Shown here piece after piece: positions 35,251-44,355 of a stretch of DNA of 64,000 nt. The notes beneath the pieces were generated by a model. That model saw only the letters and a program-made list of their open reading frames with translations. It had not been told where the DNA came from and made no database searches. Position numbers and translations under genes: made by a program. This stretch comes from Candidatus Melainabacteria bacterium (GTDB lineage: Bacteria; Cyanobacteriota; Vampirovibrionia; Obscuribacterales; Obscuribacteraceae): contig QKMZ01000015.1 of NCBI GenBank assembly GCA_003242885.1, forward strand, positions 736,214-800,213, written 5' to 3'. How positions within the stretch are numbered: position 1 is the first letter of the stretch; every line of letters starts with the position of its first letter.

Positions 35251-38200
35251 ATGGCAATTAGAACAATCCCGTCGCTGGTTGTAGGTCTCGGTGGAACAGG
35301 GAAACGGGCGCTGACGCACCTAAAACGTCGTATCTTTGACACTTATGGCGTCGAAGAATTGCCGTGGATTAGGATGCTGTCGATCGATACTGATAGTGCC
35401 GGTGTGAACAATCCACCTGTTATCAGTCAGACGACAGGCGAATTTATCAATCTCGGCAATACAGAAATGCGGGTTATCGATCAAAGCGATACACCGCAAG
35501 TAATAAGCAATTTGTCGGCTCCGGAAAACAAGCACATTCTTGACTGGTACCCGGACCCGGATTTGAAAGTAGATTTTCCGAAAGCAGCTCGCGGCTCTGG
35601 CCAAGTGCGTATGTTCGGGAAAATCGGTCTGTACAAGGGCGACAATCTGCACACTACTTACCGCTGGTTGCAGCAAGCTGCGCACGATGTCTCCGATCCT
35701 GCATCATGGGAAGAGTTCCCGGGTTTTGACGTAGACCAGAACTTGCAGTTCGTCTACATCATCTGCTCAATTTGTGGTGGCACCGGCAGTGGCATGTTCC
35801 TTGATGTTGCATACATGCTGCGTAAAATCTGCGGTGTTGATCCATCGACAAGAAGATTCATCGGCATGTTGGTGATGCCGGAAGTTTATGAGCCTGTTGT
35901 GGAGAACGCGCACATCAAGCGTATTTATGCCAATGGTTATGCTGCCTTGCGTGAGCTTGATTATCTTTTGAACAGCAACAAACGCTCGTATAAAATCCGC
36001 GGCAAGGACCATACCTTTGTAGATTTTTCAGGCGACGTAACACCTTTCGATTTTACGTTCCTTTTCAGCAACAAAAACCGCCGTGGCGCGGTCATCTCGC
36101 AACGTCAGGTTTCTGGCGATAAGCCGGTTGCGGTCGACGACAGAGTGGCCCAGTATATGTCGGAAGCGATTGTCACCGATGTTCTTTCGCCCCTTACAGA
36201 ACGAAGCGAGTCGATTCTAAGCAACATCTTCACGTCAATTTCAGACCCAGAAACCGTCGAGGACAGAACTTTCCACAAGTCATATTCGGCGGTTGGTGTT
36301 TCCTCGGTGAAGGTCCCGCCCATCAGTCATTTCTCTAAGATGATCGAATCGCGTCTTTGCAATTCGGCGATCGATTTTCTTTTAAGACCCGATCCTGAAG
36401 TCACGGAAAAGGCTCTGGCAAAACAGTTCTTCGCTGATCATCTTTCCAAGATTGAAGAGGAGCTGACGCTGAAAAGCAGTTTGAGCATGGACCCGGCTTA
36501 TGGGCGTTTTCTTTCTCGCCCGTTCCATGAAGAGTTTCGCCTTAACCGCCCCGCTTGTGTTAATAAGCTAAAACAGTGGGTGGACGCAGCTCTCAGTGAA
36601 ACTGTGGATGTGAACAGCCCCCTCGAGGGCGAACAGCATGCACTGACTGCGCGTAAGAATGCCCTCGAACTTGTCGCGGCAGAAATGGAGAAATCATTTA
36701 AAGAATTCTCCGACGATCCGGAGCGTGGCTACGTATTTCTTTATGAATGGCTGGAAGAGCTGATGGCCAACTGCAAGTCGAAATTGCAGCAAGTCACATC
36801 GGTACCGCAAGTCGAGGGTGACCCGACTCGGCAAGTCAAAGAGGCTATCGATTCACTTCAGCGAGTGGGTAATGATGTGCAATTGCCTGTACTTCGAGAC
36901 ACTCTTGAAGTATTGCTCGAGCGTTTGTCCGAGTATTACGATAGCCGCGGGCGCGCGCTACGTACGCACCGTTTGATGGTCGGCTTTTATGAAGAGCTGA
37001 ATAAGGTTTTTGAAAAACAATACGCGAAGGTAAAAGGTTTGGTCGACAACATCAAACACCTAGATGACAGCATGGGTGCTGAGTTTGACCAAACTGTTGC
37101 TGACCTTGGTGACATGACCCAGGAGAGAATTCTTATCGACAAGAATTTGATTGGGCGCAAAGAGGTTGAGAAATTCATCGATAGTTTGCTTGCTCCGCTT
37201 TGGCACAAAGGCGACTGGAAAACAGTTGTTCCCTCGCTTTCCAGTGACATCAAAGCGCTTATAGAATCGGAGTTAAGTTACAAACTTCTGCAAATCCAAT
37301 TCGACCATTCGCTGACGGAGCAAGTTCGCAAAGAGAAAATCGAAGCTGAGCTGCGTGCGTTCGTTAAGACAAAGCTGTTGCCGAGAGTCTTTACGATCAA
37401 CCCAGAGACAGGCAAATGGAAAGAGCCGGCATATACAACTGCTGACGGCAGGAGCTTGCTTCTCGACTTCGGTGCTGAGAATTTGTTGACTCTGATGGTT
37501 CAACACTCCAATCCGCTCTGGTTTGTTCAAACTCACCAAATCGGCTCTGCCAGCCAACCTGTCACCTTCCTCGGATTAAACGGCATCAAGCTTCCCGAGG
37601 ATATTGTAGGGGAAGTTCAGAAGCACATTCCAAACTTCCGCACTACGGACATTGTCTTGTCAGACGTTGAGCCGCGTGTTGTGGTGAAGCAATACGATCC
37701 GCTTTATTCCTTGGCTTCATACGCCACGATTGGTGATTACGAAAACTATTACAAGAATACGGATCGCAGATTGAATCCGATGCACACTGACGTGAAGTTT
37801 GTGCCGGAGCCTAATCCGTATTTGCAATGGCTGTCCTACAAGTCACCGGAGCGAGTCACCATTAAGGTCTGCGACCGTGGTCACGACATCGGCGGGTGCG
37901 ATGATGACACACAATTCTGCCCACATTGCTCTCTTGACGGGGTTAAGACGCTCATCGTCAAAGGGAAAATGCTCTGTCCTCTGTGTGCGCAAATCATTGA
38001 TAAAGGCTCTCGCAAGTGTCCTGAATGCCGCGGGGTAATTGACGGTGTCGAAGAGAAATCAGCGCAGAGAAAGACCCTTCCGCCCGGAACCGTTGTCGAC
38101 CAGAAGAAGACTTTGTGTCCCGGCTGCGTCACGCTCGGAAAAGAAAACCCAGAGACGATGGTAGTGAAGCAGGGCAAGGACAGCACCGGCAAGACATTTT

Positions 38201-38511
38201 GCCCAGACTGTGGTTCTGTCTGGACAAACCTGTGTCCGTACTGCAGTGCTGCACTAGAGAAACTAACCATGTGCACAAAGGGCAGCGACTCTTGCATCTT
38301 CGAATCGCCTGAGATTCTTCTTTGCTGCGGTTGCAATTGCCCGGTTACGCCAGATACCGGAAGATGCCCACGTTGCTTGAAAGAGCTGGACGAGTGCGCT
38401 CAGTGCAAAACTGCCGGGAAGGAAAAGCGCATGGTGCCGAAGGACGGCAAGTGCCCCGAGCGACACGGAGAGAAAGATAAAGTAACTGCCGGGGTCGGCT
38501 CATCAGAGTAG
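35251..38511 (+). CDS. Tubulin/FtsZ-like GTPase with C-terminal zinc-knuckle array
   Basis: 1086 residues from the ATG at 35251 (AGAGGA upstream); a TTG at 35185 adds 22. The N-terminus has IPSLVVGLGGTGKRAL, the first nucleotide loop, and near residue 176 SICGGTGSGMFLDVAYML, the tubulin/FtsZ signature, matching the Tubulin_2 (PF13809) type. A long helical middle follows. From about residue 873 to the end there are nine or ten CxxC pairs (CPHC, CPLC, CPEC, CPGC, CPDC, CPYC, CCGC, CPRC, CAQC), giving about five zinc ribbons. It probably polymerises or switches with GTP at the membrane with the upstream vWA protein; the zinc array may bind protein or nucleic acid. Confidence 0.88.
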   Translation: MAIRTIPSLVVGLGGTGKRALTHLKRRIFDTYGVEELPWIRMLSIDTDSAGVNNPPVISQTTGEFINLGNTEMRVIDQSDTPQVISNLSAPENKHILDWYPDPDLKVDFPKAARGSGQVRMFGKIGLYKGDNLHTTYRWLQQAAHDVSDPASWEEFPGFDVDQNLQFVYIICSICGGTGSGMFLDVAYMLRKICGVDPSTRRFIGMLVMPEVYEPVVENAHIKRIYANGYAALRELDYLLNSNKRSYKIRGKDHTFVDFSGDVTPFDFTFLFSNKNRRGAVISQRQVSGDKPVAVDDRVAQYMSEAIVTDVLSPLTERSESILSNIFTSISDPETVEDRTFHKSYSAVGVSSVKVPPISHFSKMIESRLCNSAIDFLLRPDPEVTEKALAKQFFADHLSKIEEELTLKSSLSMDPAYGRFLSRPFHEEFRLNRPACVNKLKQWVDAALSETVDVNSPLEGEQHALTARKNALELVAAEMEKSFKEFSDDPERGYVFLYEWLEELMANCKSKLQQVTSVPQVEGDPTRQVKEAIDSLQRVGNDVQLPVLRDTLEVLLERLSEYYDSRGRALRTHRLMVGFYEELNKVFEKQYAKVKGLVDNIKHLDDSMGAEFDQTVADLGDMTQERILIDKNLIGRKEVEKFIDSLLAPLWHKGDWKTVVPSLSSDIKALIESELSYKLLQIQFDHSLTEQVRKEKIEAELRAFVKTKLLPRVFTINPETGKWKEPAYTTADGRSLLLDFGAENLLTLMVQHSNPLWFVQTHQIGSASQPVTFLGLNGIKLPEDIVGEVQKHIPNFRTTDIVLSDVEPRVVVKQYDPLYSLASYATIGDYENYYKNTDRRLNPMHTDVKFVPEPNPYLQWLSYKSPERVTIKVCDRGHDIGGCDDDTQFCPHCSLDGVKTLIVKGKMLCPLCAQIIDKGSRKCPECRGVIDGVEEKSAQRKTLPPGTVVDQKKTLCPGCVTLGKENPETMVVKQGKDSTGKTFCPDCGSVWTNLCPYCSAALEKLTMCTKGSDSCIFESPEILLCCGCNCPVTPDTGRCPRCLKELDECAQCKTAGKEKRMVPKDGKCPERHGEKDKVTAGVGSSE

Positions 38512-38575
38512 GCATGGCATGAAGTTTTGTCAGAGCAGGCGTATTGCGTGCACCAGTAGTTGGAAGAGGTCATAA

Positions 38576-39196
38576 ATGGCGCTTACATTTCATTTGCGAG
38601 ATTTGAATCCAGACGTTGTGAAAGCGTGGCAGCAGTTTTTCAGCCGTGGAGGTCGTGTTGAAATCAGCGAAGGCGACGTCATGGACTTGGATACAACAGC
38701 CATAGTGACCCCTTCGAATAGCTTCGGCATTCTCGAAGGCGGGTTGGGAGATTGTCTCAATAAGGTCAGTCAGGGAAAGCTGGAAAACCGCATCCGCAAG
38801 ATGATTCAAGACAAGCATGCTGGTGAATTGCCTGTGGGGCAAGCGGAAATTATCAAATCTGGTATGGATAAACCGCAGTTTGTAGTGGTGGCGCCAACGG
38901 TGCGCGTGCCGATTCGCCAAACCAACACAAACTGCAACACCTATTTGGCTACCAGAGCCGCATTGCGAGCAATTGCTGCGCACATTCGTGAGGCGAACGA
39001 GAATGGCGGTGCCAAAATCGAATCAGTTGTTTTCGTCGGAATGGGTACAGGTGGTGCGAAATTTCCGCCCGCTGTCGCGGCGTTTCAAATGTACGAAGCT
39101 TACTGTCAGGTAGTTTTAGGACAGGAACCTAATTTCGCTACTATTGAGACCGCCACTGCCCACGATGCAGAACTACGGAAAAACCGCTTCATATAA
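38576..39196 (+). CDS. Macro-domain protein
   Basis: 206 residues, almost a bare macro domain. EISEGDVMDLDTTAIVTPSNSFGILEGG matches the ADP-ribose-binding loop 1 (GDI..-D-AIVNAAN type), and VVFVGMGTGGAKFPPAVAA matches the phosphate-binding loop 2. Macro domains bind or hydrolyse ADP-ribose and related nucleotides. GAGG lies before the ATG. It follows the tubulin-like gene by 64 bases in the same direction and may regulate that system, for example by removing ADP-ribose; this is inference. Confidence 0.85.
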   Translation: MALTFHLRDLNPDVVKAWQQFFSRGGRVEISEGDVMDLDTTAIVTPSNSFGILEGGLGDCLNKVSQGKLENRIRKMIQDKHAGELPVGQAEIIKSGMDKPQFVVVAPTVRVPIRQTNTNCNTYLATRAALRAIAAHIREANENGGAKIESVVFVGMGTGGAKFPPAVAAFQMYEAYCQVVLGQEPNFATIETATAHDAELRKNRFI

Positions 39197-39275
39197 GCGT
39201 TTTAGCCAATTATCATAATGATTTGCGCTTAATGAGATTGGTCCTTGGCAATCATATAATGGCGCCGGCGCTTAA

Positions 39276-39371
39276 AAAACGGTCGACGCATGGCGTCGAC
39301 CCTACAGAAAACGGTCGACGTACGGCGTCGATCCTACAGAAAACGGTCGACGCATGGCGTCGCCTCTGCAA
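39276..39371. repeat. Three tandem 32-bp palindromic units
   Basis: Units at 39276-39307, 39308-39339 and 39340-39371. Each is AAAAC then a palindrome of the GTCGACGCATGGCGTCGAC kind then CCTACAG or a variant. The middle unit has TACGGCGTCGAT and the third has lost its right end. They show tandem growth of this repeat family. The third unit reaches the glycosyltransferase start region. Confidence 0.92.
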
Positions 39372-39389
39372 GTAACCCGTTGGCGCTCC

Positions 39390-40715
39390 ATGCGCTATTG
39401 GACAAGTGTTTTGGCTTCCAGGGTATCAGTTTGTTTGCCAACCTATAACGGCGAGAGGTTTCTCGCTGCAGCGCTGGATAGTGTCCTTGAGCAGTCTTTT
39501 CGTGACTTTGAGCTAATAATCGTCGATGATGCTTCAACTGACGGCACAACGCATATCATCGAAACTTACGCCGCTAAAGATTCGCGAATTAAATATCACT
39601 TCAATAAGACAAGCACAGGTTTGTTTACCAACTACAACGCCTGCATGAATCTGGCTGAAAATGAGTACGTAAAACCCTTTGCGCAGGACGATCTTCTTCA
39701 TAAGGATGCGTTGGCAGAATGCGTTCGAATTCTCGATGAGCGCCCAGAAGTCAGCATCGTAAGCCTACAGCGCATTGTCATTGATGAATGCGGGAATGCT
39801 ATTGATGTTTCCGCGGACTATCGAGACCGTCTGCCAATGGACCTGCCACTCACGGCGCACGAGGTCGCAGCCCAGTGTCTTTTCCCGATCAATAATTGCG
39901 TCGGCGAGCCCAGCACAGTTATGTTTAGGCGCAGAGATCAAGGCAAGGGTTTCTCTCTTGATCTTATGCAAGTCGGTGACATTGAGTATTGGGTTCGTCT
40001 CTCGACGGCTGGGCATTTATATTTGAGCAGCAAGCCGTACTGCTACTTCCGCCGACATGATGCAAGTACGACTAGCTCGAACGTGAATTCTATGGCGTCG
40101 GCAGCTGACGTGATCACAATTGCTAGGAAGCATCAGTGGATGTTCGAACTTTGCTCTCGCAAAGAAGAAGAGTTTTTCGAGAGAAATCTTGCTGATCTTT
40201 CACTCCAAGCTGTCCATTCGATAGAGAAAGGATTGCTTGACCAGTATCGCGTGAGGCTAGCCGGTGAGCAGCAGAAAGAGGCGATGGTTCAGGCCGAAAC
40301 CAAGGAAGATATCGAGACACTTTACGATCAACTAGAGACGTTTCGCGAACTTGCATTTCACTGCTTGCGTTTGATGAGCCATGCGACTGGTCACAAAGAA
40401 GCGATCAAACAGACGGAAGTTCGGCACACTAACTGCAGAAAGATCGACAAGTTAGAGAACGAGCTGCGCACTCTTCTAGGCAGTCATTCGTGGCGCATGA
40501 CAAAGCCGTTGCGCGATTTTAAAAAGATGGTCTATGGCCAAGCCATTCCAGCATCGGATGAAGAATTTGCCGAAGCATCAGGCGTGGATGCCGCTCACCA
40601 GCAAGAACTCTACATTTATCACTTGCGCGGGATGATTTCCAAGGTGAAGACAAGCCAATCGTGGAAAGTGACAGAGCCGCTGCGTTTTCGCGTGTCGCGC
40701 AGGAGATCGAAGTAA
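39390..40715 (+). CDS. Family 2 glycosyltransferase
   Basis: 441 residues from the ATG at 39390; an ATG at 39354 lies inside a palindromic repeat and is less likely. RVSVCLPTYNGERFL, IIVDDASTDGT and the DxD-like FAQDDLLHK are GT-A family 2 motifs and occupy the first 220 residues. The C-terminal half is helical, with two similar SHSWRMTKPLRDF and SQSWKVTEPLRFR modules often seen at the end of such enzymes. It transfers a sugar from a nucleotide donor at the cytoplasmic face. It is the first of three glycosyltransferase genes. Confidence 0.88.
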   Translation: MRYWTSVLASRVSVCLPTYNGERFLAAALDSVLEQSFRDFELIIVDDASTDGTTHIIETYAAKDSRIKYHFNKTSTGLFTNYNACMNLAENEYVKPFAQDDLLHKDALAECVRILDERPEVSIVSLQRIVIDECGNAIDVSADYRDRLPMDLPLTAHEVAAQCLFPINNCVGEPSTVMFRRRDQGKGFSLDLMQVGDIEYWVRLSTAGHLYLSSKPYCYFRRHDASTTSSNVNSMASAADVITIARKHQWMFELCSRKEEEFFERNLADLSLQAVHSIEKGLLDQYRVRLAGEQQKEAMVQAETKEDIETLYDQLETFRELAFHCLRLMSHATGHKEAIKQTEVRHTNCRKIDKLENELRTLLGSHSWRMTKPLRDFKKMVYGQAIPASDEEFAEASGVDAAHQQELYIYHLRGMISKVKTSQSWKVTEPLRFRVSRRRSK

Positions 40716-40718
40716 TCA

Positions 40719-42107
40719 ATGCTAAGCAGTCATTCTATTCCGATACAGAGCGAGGAAGAGCGTGCAGTCTACAACTGCGATTTCCTGCCAAACTGTGTCT
40801 CAGATGACATGGTGCGAAAAGCGGAAGGGCGTCTCAAGAAGTTCGCGCCGTATGATGAAAAGCTATACGTCAGTAGGCATCCTGATGTTGCTGCTAATGC
40901 ATTGAAACCGACAGAGCATCTGATTCGATATGGTTGTTTTGAAGGACGGAAAGAGACTTTTTCCAGGGCTCGCGTGGCGGATTTTCTCAGCAAAATTCAA
41001 AGTCCTGCAGATGATTTTAGTTTGGTCGCACCAAAGGTTTTATCCGCTGACAGTGCAAGTACGTCTATCCGGAGACTTGCAGAAGAACTTCCAGCTGTAG
41101 GCATCTTTGCGCACTCCCAAGGTAGTCGTCTTTTAAAGGAATTTGCGCACGAACTTTTTGCAGCTTTTGAAAATACTGGCGTCAAATGCTCTCTTCTCAC
41201 GGAAGAGTCGCCGATTACTGAGTGCCCTGCAATTCCGATATTCGTAGCGCCGCATGAGTTCTTCATCATAGGTAAGGGCCCTGATTGGATTCGGGATGAT
41301 ATTTTGAGGCGCTCGATAATTTTCAATGTTGAGCAGATTCAAACCGAGTGGTTCTTGCGTGGCATGCCGTTTATCTTGATGGCAAAAGGGGTTATCGATC
41401 TATCTTTCCAATCTGCTTTCCTGCTGAAGCAATGCGGCATTCCATCAATGCATCTTACTTTAGCTTCTCAGCCAGGCGAATCATGCCTCCTTCCGGAAGA
41501 CGCTCGACACCCATTTCTCCTGCCTCTTCCACCGGCTGCGCGCGAACCGGGCGATATTTTCGCGTCTCTCAGTGAGCGCTGTATTGATGTTTCATTTTTT
41601 TCTACGAGCAGTCCAAGGCGCGAAAGCTTCTTAGCTGAGAATGCGCCGCTTTTTTCGCAGTACCAAACTTTCTTGTATTACCGCAGGGACGAATTGCGAG
41701 GCGCCGTGCAAGATACAAGGGCAGAGCAGAGTTTGAATAGACTGAGCCGTCATATATCGCGTCACTCTAAGATTGCGTTGAATGTACACCGTGATGACAA
41801 CAAATACTTTGAGTGGCATCGAATAGTGCGTCTTGCGATGGATTCCAATGCGCTGGTAATCTCAGAACCTTGCCTGCCGCATCCGTTGTTTCGCGCAGGA
41901 ACTCACTACATTGAAGAAACCAGTGAGGGCATGGGCGATAGAATTCGGTGGGTTCTCGAAACTTCTGAAGGTATGCAAGAGGCAGAGCGCATCCGCAGCA
42001 ACGCGTTTACGCTGTTGCAGACGCAATTTGAAATGCGCAATTCAAGTCTCCAGTTGGTTCAGTTTTTGGCACAGTTAAACGCGCAAAAGCCAGATGGTGG
42101 TGTTTGA
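40719..42107 (+). CDS. GT-B-like glycosyltransferase
   Basis: 462 residues. An N-terminal module (YDEKLYVSRHPDVAANALK, HLIRYGCFEGRKE) is common in polysaccharide glycosyltransferases. The C-terminal part (IALNVHRDDNKYFEWHRI, NALVISEPCLPHPLF, HYIEETSEGMGDRI) resembles the nucleotide-sugar-binding half of GT-B enzymes of the CgeB-like group. The donor is unknown. It starts four bases after the previous gene and its stop overlaps the next ATG by one base (TGATG), so all three are one operon. Confidence 0.75.
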   Translation: MLSSHSIPIQSEEERAVYNCDFLPNCVSDDMVRKAEGRLKKFAPYDEKLYVSRHPDVAANALKPTEHLIRYGCFEGRKETFSRARVADFLSKIQSPADDFSLVAPKVLSADSASTSIRRLAEELPAVGIFAHSQGSRLLKEFAHELFAAFENTGVKCSLLTEESPITECPAIPIFVAPHEFFIIGKGPDWIRDDILRRSIIFNVEQIQTEWFLRGMPFILMAKGVIDLSFQSAFLLKQCGIPSMHLTLASQPGESCLLPEDARHPFLLPLPPAAREPGDIFASLSERCIDVSFFSTSSPRRESFLAENAPLFSQYQTFLYYRRDELRGAVQDTRAEQSLNRLSRHISRHSKIALNVHRDDNKYFEWHRIVRLAMDSNALVISEPCLPHPLFRAGTHYIEETSEGMGDRIRWVLETSEGMQEAERIRSNAFTLLQTQFEMRNSSLQLVQFLAQLNAQKPDGGV

Positions 42108-42886
42108 TGACTGCAAATCAAAGTGTCAAACAAATGTCGACGCCAAAGGCAGAAAGAATTTTTGAAGTGACAAATGCTGATGTAACCTCGGATACGGTCA
42201 CTGTAGCCGTGACCGTGTACAACTATGGGAACTATTTAGGTGAATGTCTTGATTCGATAAAAGACCAGGCTTATGAGCGGCTTGAGATAGTCGTTGTAGA
42301 CGATTGTTCCGCAGATGATTCATTGACGATTGCGCATAAGTGGATGGAGGAAAACCACTCGCGCTTTAGTCGAGTGTCACTCTGGAAGAATGAGAAGAAC
42401 AGTGGTGCGGCTGCTTCTAAGAATGGTGCTTTTGATAAAGCCCGCAGTGAACTCGTGATGCTCGTGGATGCCGATAATTTGCTTTATCCGCGCGCAATCA
42501 AACGATTGCACTATGCGCTAAAGCAAGGTGATTTCATTGCGGCCTATTCTCAATTAGAGAAATTCGGGGACAAGTTTGGTGTTGGGGATGCTGATTTCTG
42601 GAATCCAGAGTACTTCAAGGGCGGCAACTACATCGATGGGATGGCGCTCTACAAGAAAGAAGCTTGGGAGGCTGTAGGTGGCTGGGAATCCGTCTTCAAC
42701 GGCTGGGAAGACTATGACTTCTGGTGCAAGATAGCAGAGCAGGGTAAAAGCGCGATTTTTGTTCCGGAGCTGCTCTGCAGATATCGTGTGCATGGTAACT
42801 CCGTCACTTCTATGGCACGAAGAAATCTAGTCACATTATGGGCCCGTATGAAAGAGCGGCATCCGTGGGTGCTTCCTTCAACGTAG
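42107..42886 (+). CDS. Family 2 glycosyltransferase
   Basis: 259 residues from the ATG at 42107, overlapping the previous stop by one base; a TTG three bases upstream is also in frame. VAVTVYNYGNYLGECLDSIKDQ, VVVDDCSADDS and VDADNLLYPRAI (metal-binding DxD) are GT-A family 2 motifs; WEDYDFWCKIAEQG is the acceptor-side segment. Likely builds the same cell-surface glycan as the two upstream enzymes. Confidence 0.9.
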   Translation: MTANQSVKQMSTPKAERIFEVTNADVTSDTVTVAVTVYNYGNYLGECLDSIKDQAYERLEIVVVDDCSADDSLTIAHKWMEENHSRFSRVSLWKNEKNSGAAASKNGAFDKARSELVMLVDADNLLYPRAIKRLHYALKQGDFIAAYSQLEKFGDKFGVGDADFWNPEYFKGGNYIDGMALYKKEAWEAVGGWESVFNGWEDYDFWCKIAEQGKSAIFVPELLCRYRVHGNSVTSMARRNLVTLWARMKERHPWVLPST

Positions 42887-42905
42887 AAATGCTCAAACCG
42901 ATTAA

Positions 42906-44309
42906 CTAATGCACGCCTTCTGGTTCTTCGAATGACATTGGCGAAGGTAGATCATTGGTACGTCTGTCTTTGCGTTTTTCTTTGCCACCAAAGCTGGTGC
43001 GTGGCTTGACTTCATTGGCAGGCGGCAATGTGTCTACATCGTTTGCTGTTTTACGTGCCGGTTGGGCTTCTCCGAGAACGCGTGGCTCAGGTAATGAATA
43101 GGATTCTTCTTTGTATTCTGCGATGTCTTCGGCAGTTTCGTCATGTTTGCTTCCGGTGGTCGAAGCTGGTGAGGAGTTGGTGTTACCAGTTACTGAAGCC
43201 GGCGAGCCGCCGGCGCTCCCAGGCGCTATGCCGGCGTTCTCAGGCGCTATGCCGGCATTCTCAGGAGCTATGCCGGCGCTCCCAGATGCTATGCCAGTGT
43301 TACCAGTTCCTGACGCGGGCGAGGCACTGGTGTTACCAGTTACTGAAGCCGGCGAGCCGCCGGCGCTCCCAGGCTTGACCATGCTGTCTGGAATCTTCGA
43401 CATTGAATCAGTGAAGTGATGGATTTCGGAAAGGTCTTGTGCGGAAGGCGTGGGCTCGTGGCCCTTCTTGAACATGTTGAGGAATGACTGCCAGGGAGTG
43501 GTTGCTTTGTCGCTTTGCTCGGGGGTGTGATACAAGTATTCGATTGGGTCTGCCAGTTCATCAGCGTTTTGATAGCGCACCAACATGCCACGGCTGGCTG
43601 CCGAGATTGAGCCTGTTTCTTCCGAAACAACAATGCACAGACCGTCGTAAATTTCAGAAAGACCAATGGCTGCGCGGTGGCGAGTTCCATATCTATAACT
43701 GAGTTTGGGATTTGAGGTCATTGGAAGAATCACACCGGCGGCGACGATTTTGTCGTTGCGTATGACGACAGCGCCATCGTGCAGGGGCGACTTGTGGAAG
43801 AAAATAGTGAGCAGCAGATTCATTGAGATGTCTGCTTTAACGGGGGTTCCGGGGCTGACATAGTCGCGCTCGCCCTCTGGCGGTTCGATAACAATCAACG
43901 CACCCGTTTTGCTGCGCGAGAGTTCTTTCACAGCAGCGATAATTTGCTCGATATCGCGCTTCAACTTCTCTTGTTCGCTGTCTGCCAGCGAAAGGTCAGT
44001 CCTGATAGTTTTCACACGTCCGAGATAACCGAGTCCGCGGCGTATTTCGGGCTGGAACACGACAACCATTGCCATCGCTGCGACCGGAATCAAATGCTGC
44101 AGCAAGGAGGTAATGATGGTAAACCCGGCGAAATAAGACGCCAAGAAAATCAGCGAGATGATAATCACGCCTTTGACGAGCCTTTCAGCTTGGGTGCCGA
44201 TGATTCGGCTCCAAACCCAAAGCACGGCGTATACGATAATGAAAAGCTGGACGATGGTTTTGGCTACCACAACCCCGTCGAGGTGAGAAAGCATTCTTTC
44301 GAGATCCAT
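42906..44309 (-). CDS. cdaA: Diadenylate cyclase, CdaA type, with repeat-rich tail
   Basis: 467 residues. Three membrane helices (about 13-33, 46-65, 67-86) precede a DAC domain with DGA at 178-180 (SPLHDGAVVI) and RHR at 210-212 (GTRHRAAIG), the active-site motifs for making c-di-AMP from two ATP. A tail of about 190 residues, not usual for CdaA (about 270), contains repeats GSAGGSPASVTGNT and NAGIAPE encoded by palindromic DNA elements. AGGA precedes the ATG. It follows lysA by 46 bases on the same strand. No cdaR or glmM is adjacent. Confidence 0.93.
   Translation of the reverse strand: MDLERMLSHLDGVVVAKTIVQLFIIVYAVLWVWSRIIGTQAERLVKGVIIISLIFLASYFAGFTIITSLLQHLIPVAAMAMVVVFQPEIRRGLGYLGRVKTIRTDLSLADSEQEKLKRDIEQIIAAVKELSRSKTGALIVIEPPEGERDYVSPGTPVKADISMNLLLTIFFHKSPLHDGAVVIRNDKIVAAGVILPMTSNPKLSYRYGTRHRAAIGLSEIYDGLCIVVSEETGSISAASRGMLVRYQNADELADPIEYLYHTPEQSDKATTPWQSFLNMFKKGHEPTPSAQDLSEIHHFTDSMSKIPDSMVKPGSAGGSPASVTGNTSASPASGTGNTGIASGSAGIAPENAGIAPENAGIAPGSAGGSPASVTGNTNSSPASTTGSKHDETAEDIAEYKEESYSLPEPRVLGEAQPARKTANDVDTLPPANEVKPRTSFGGKEKRKDRRTNDLPSPMSFEEPEGVH
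43198..43370. repeat. Palindromes and 24-bp repeats inside cdaA
   Basis: Inverted copies of GCCGGCGAGCCGCCGGC start at 43198 and 43348, exactly 150 bases apart. Each is preceded by the same GTTACCAGTTACTGAA. Between them lie repeats of a 24-base unit containing GCTATGCCGGC. Because 150 and 24 are multiples of three, the frame is kept. Confidence 0.9.
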
Positions 44310-44355
44310 TTTGATCCTGCTCCCCGCTCGACTCTTACCTTCTGCCTTGGCTCAT

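Noticed and set aside
39276..39371. Possible CRISPR array
   Set aside because: The 32-bp units are directly adjacent with no spacers and no cas genes are present; they are tandem palindromic repeats.
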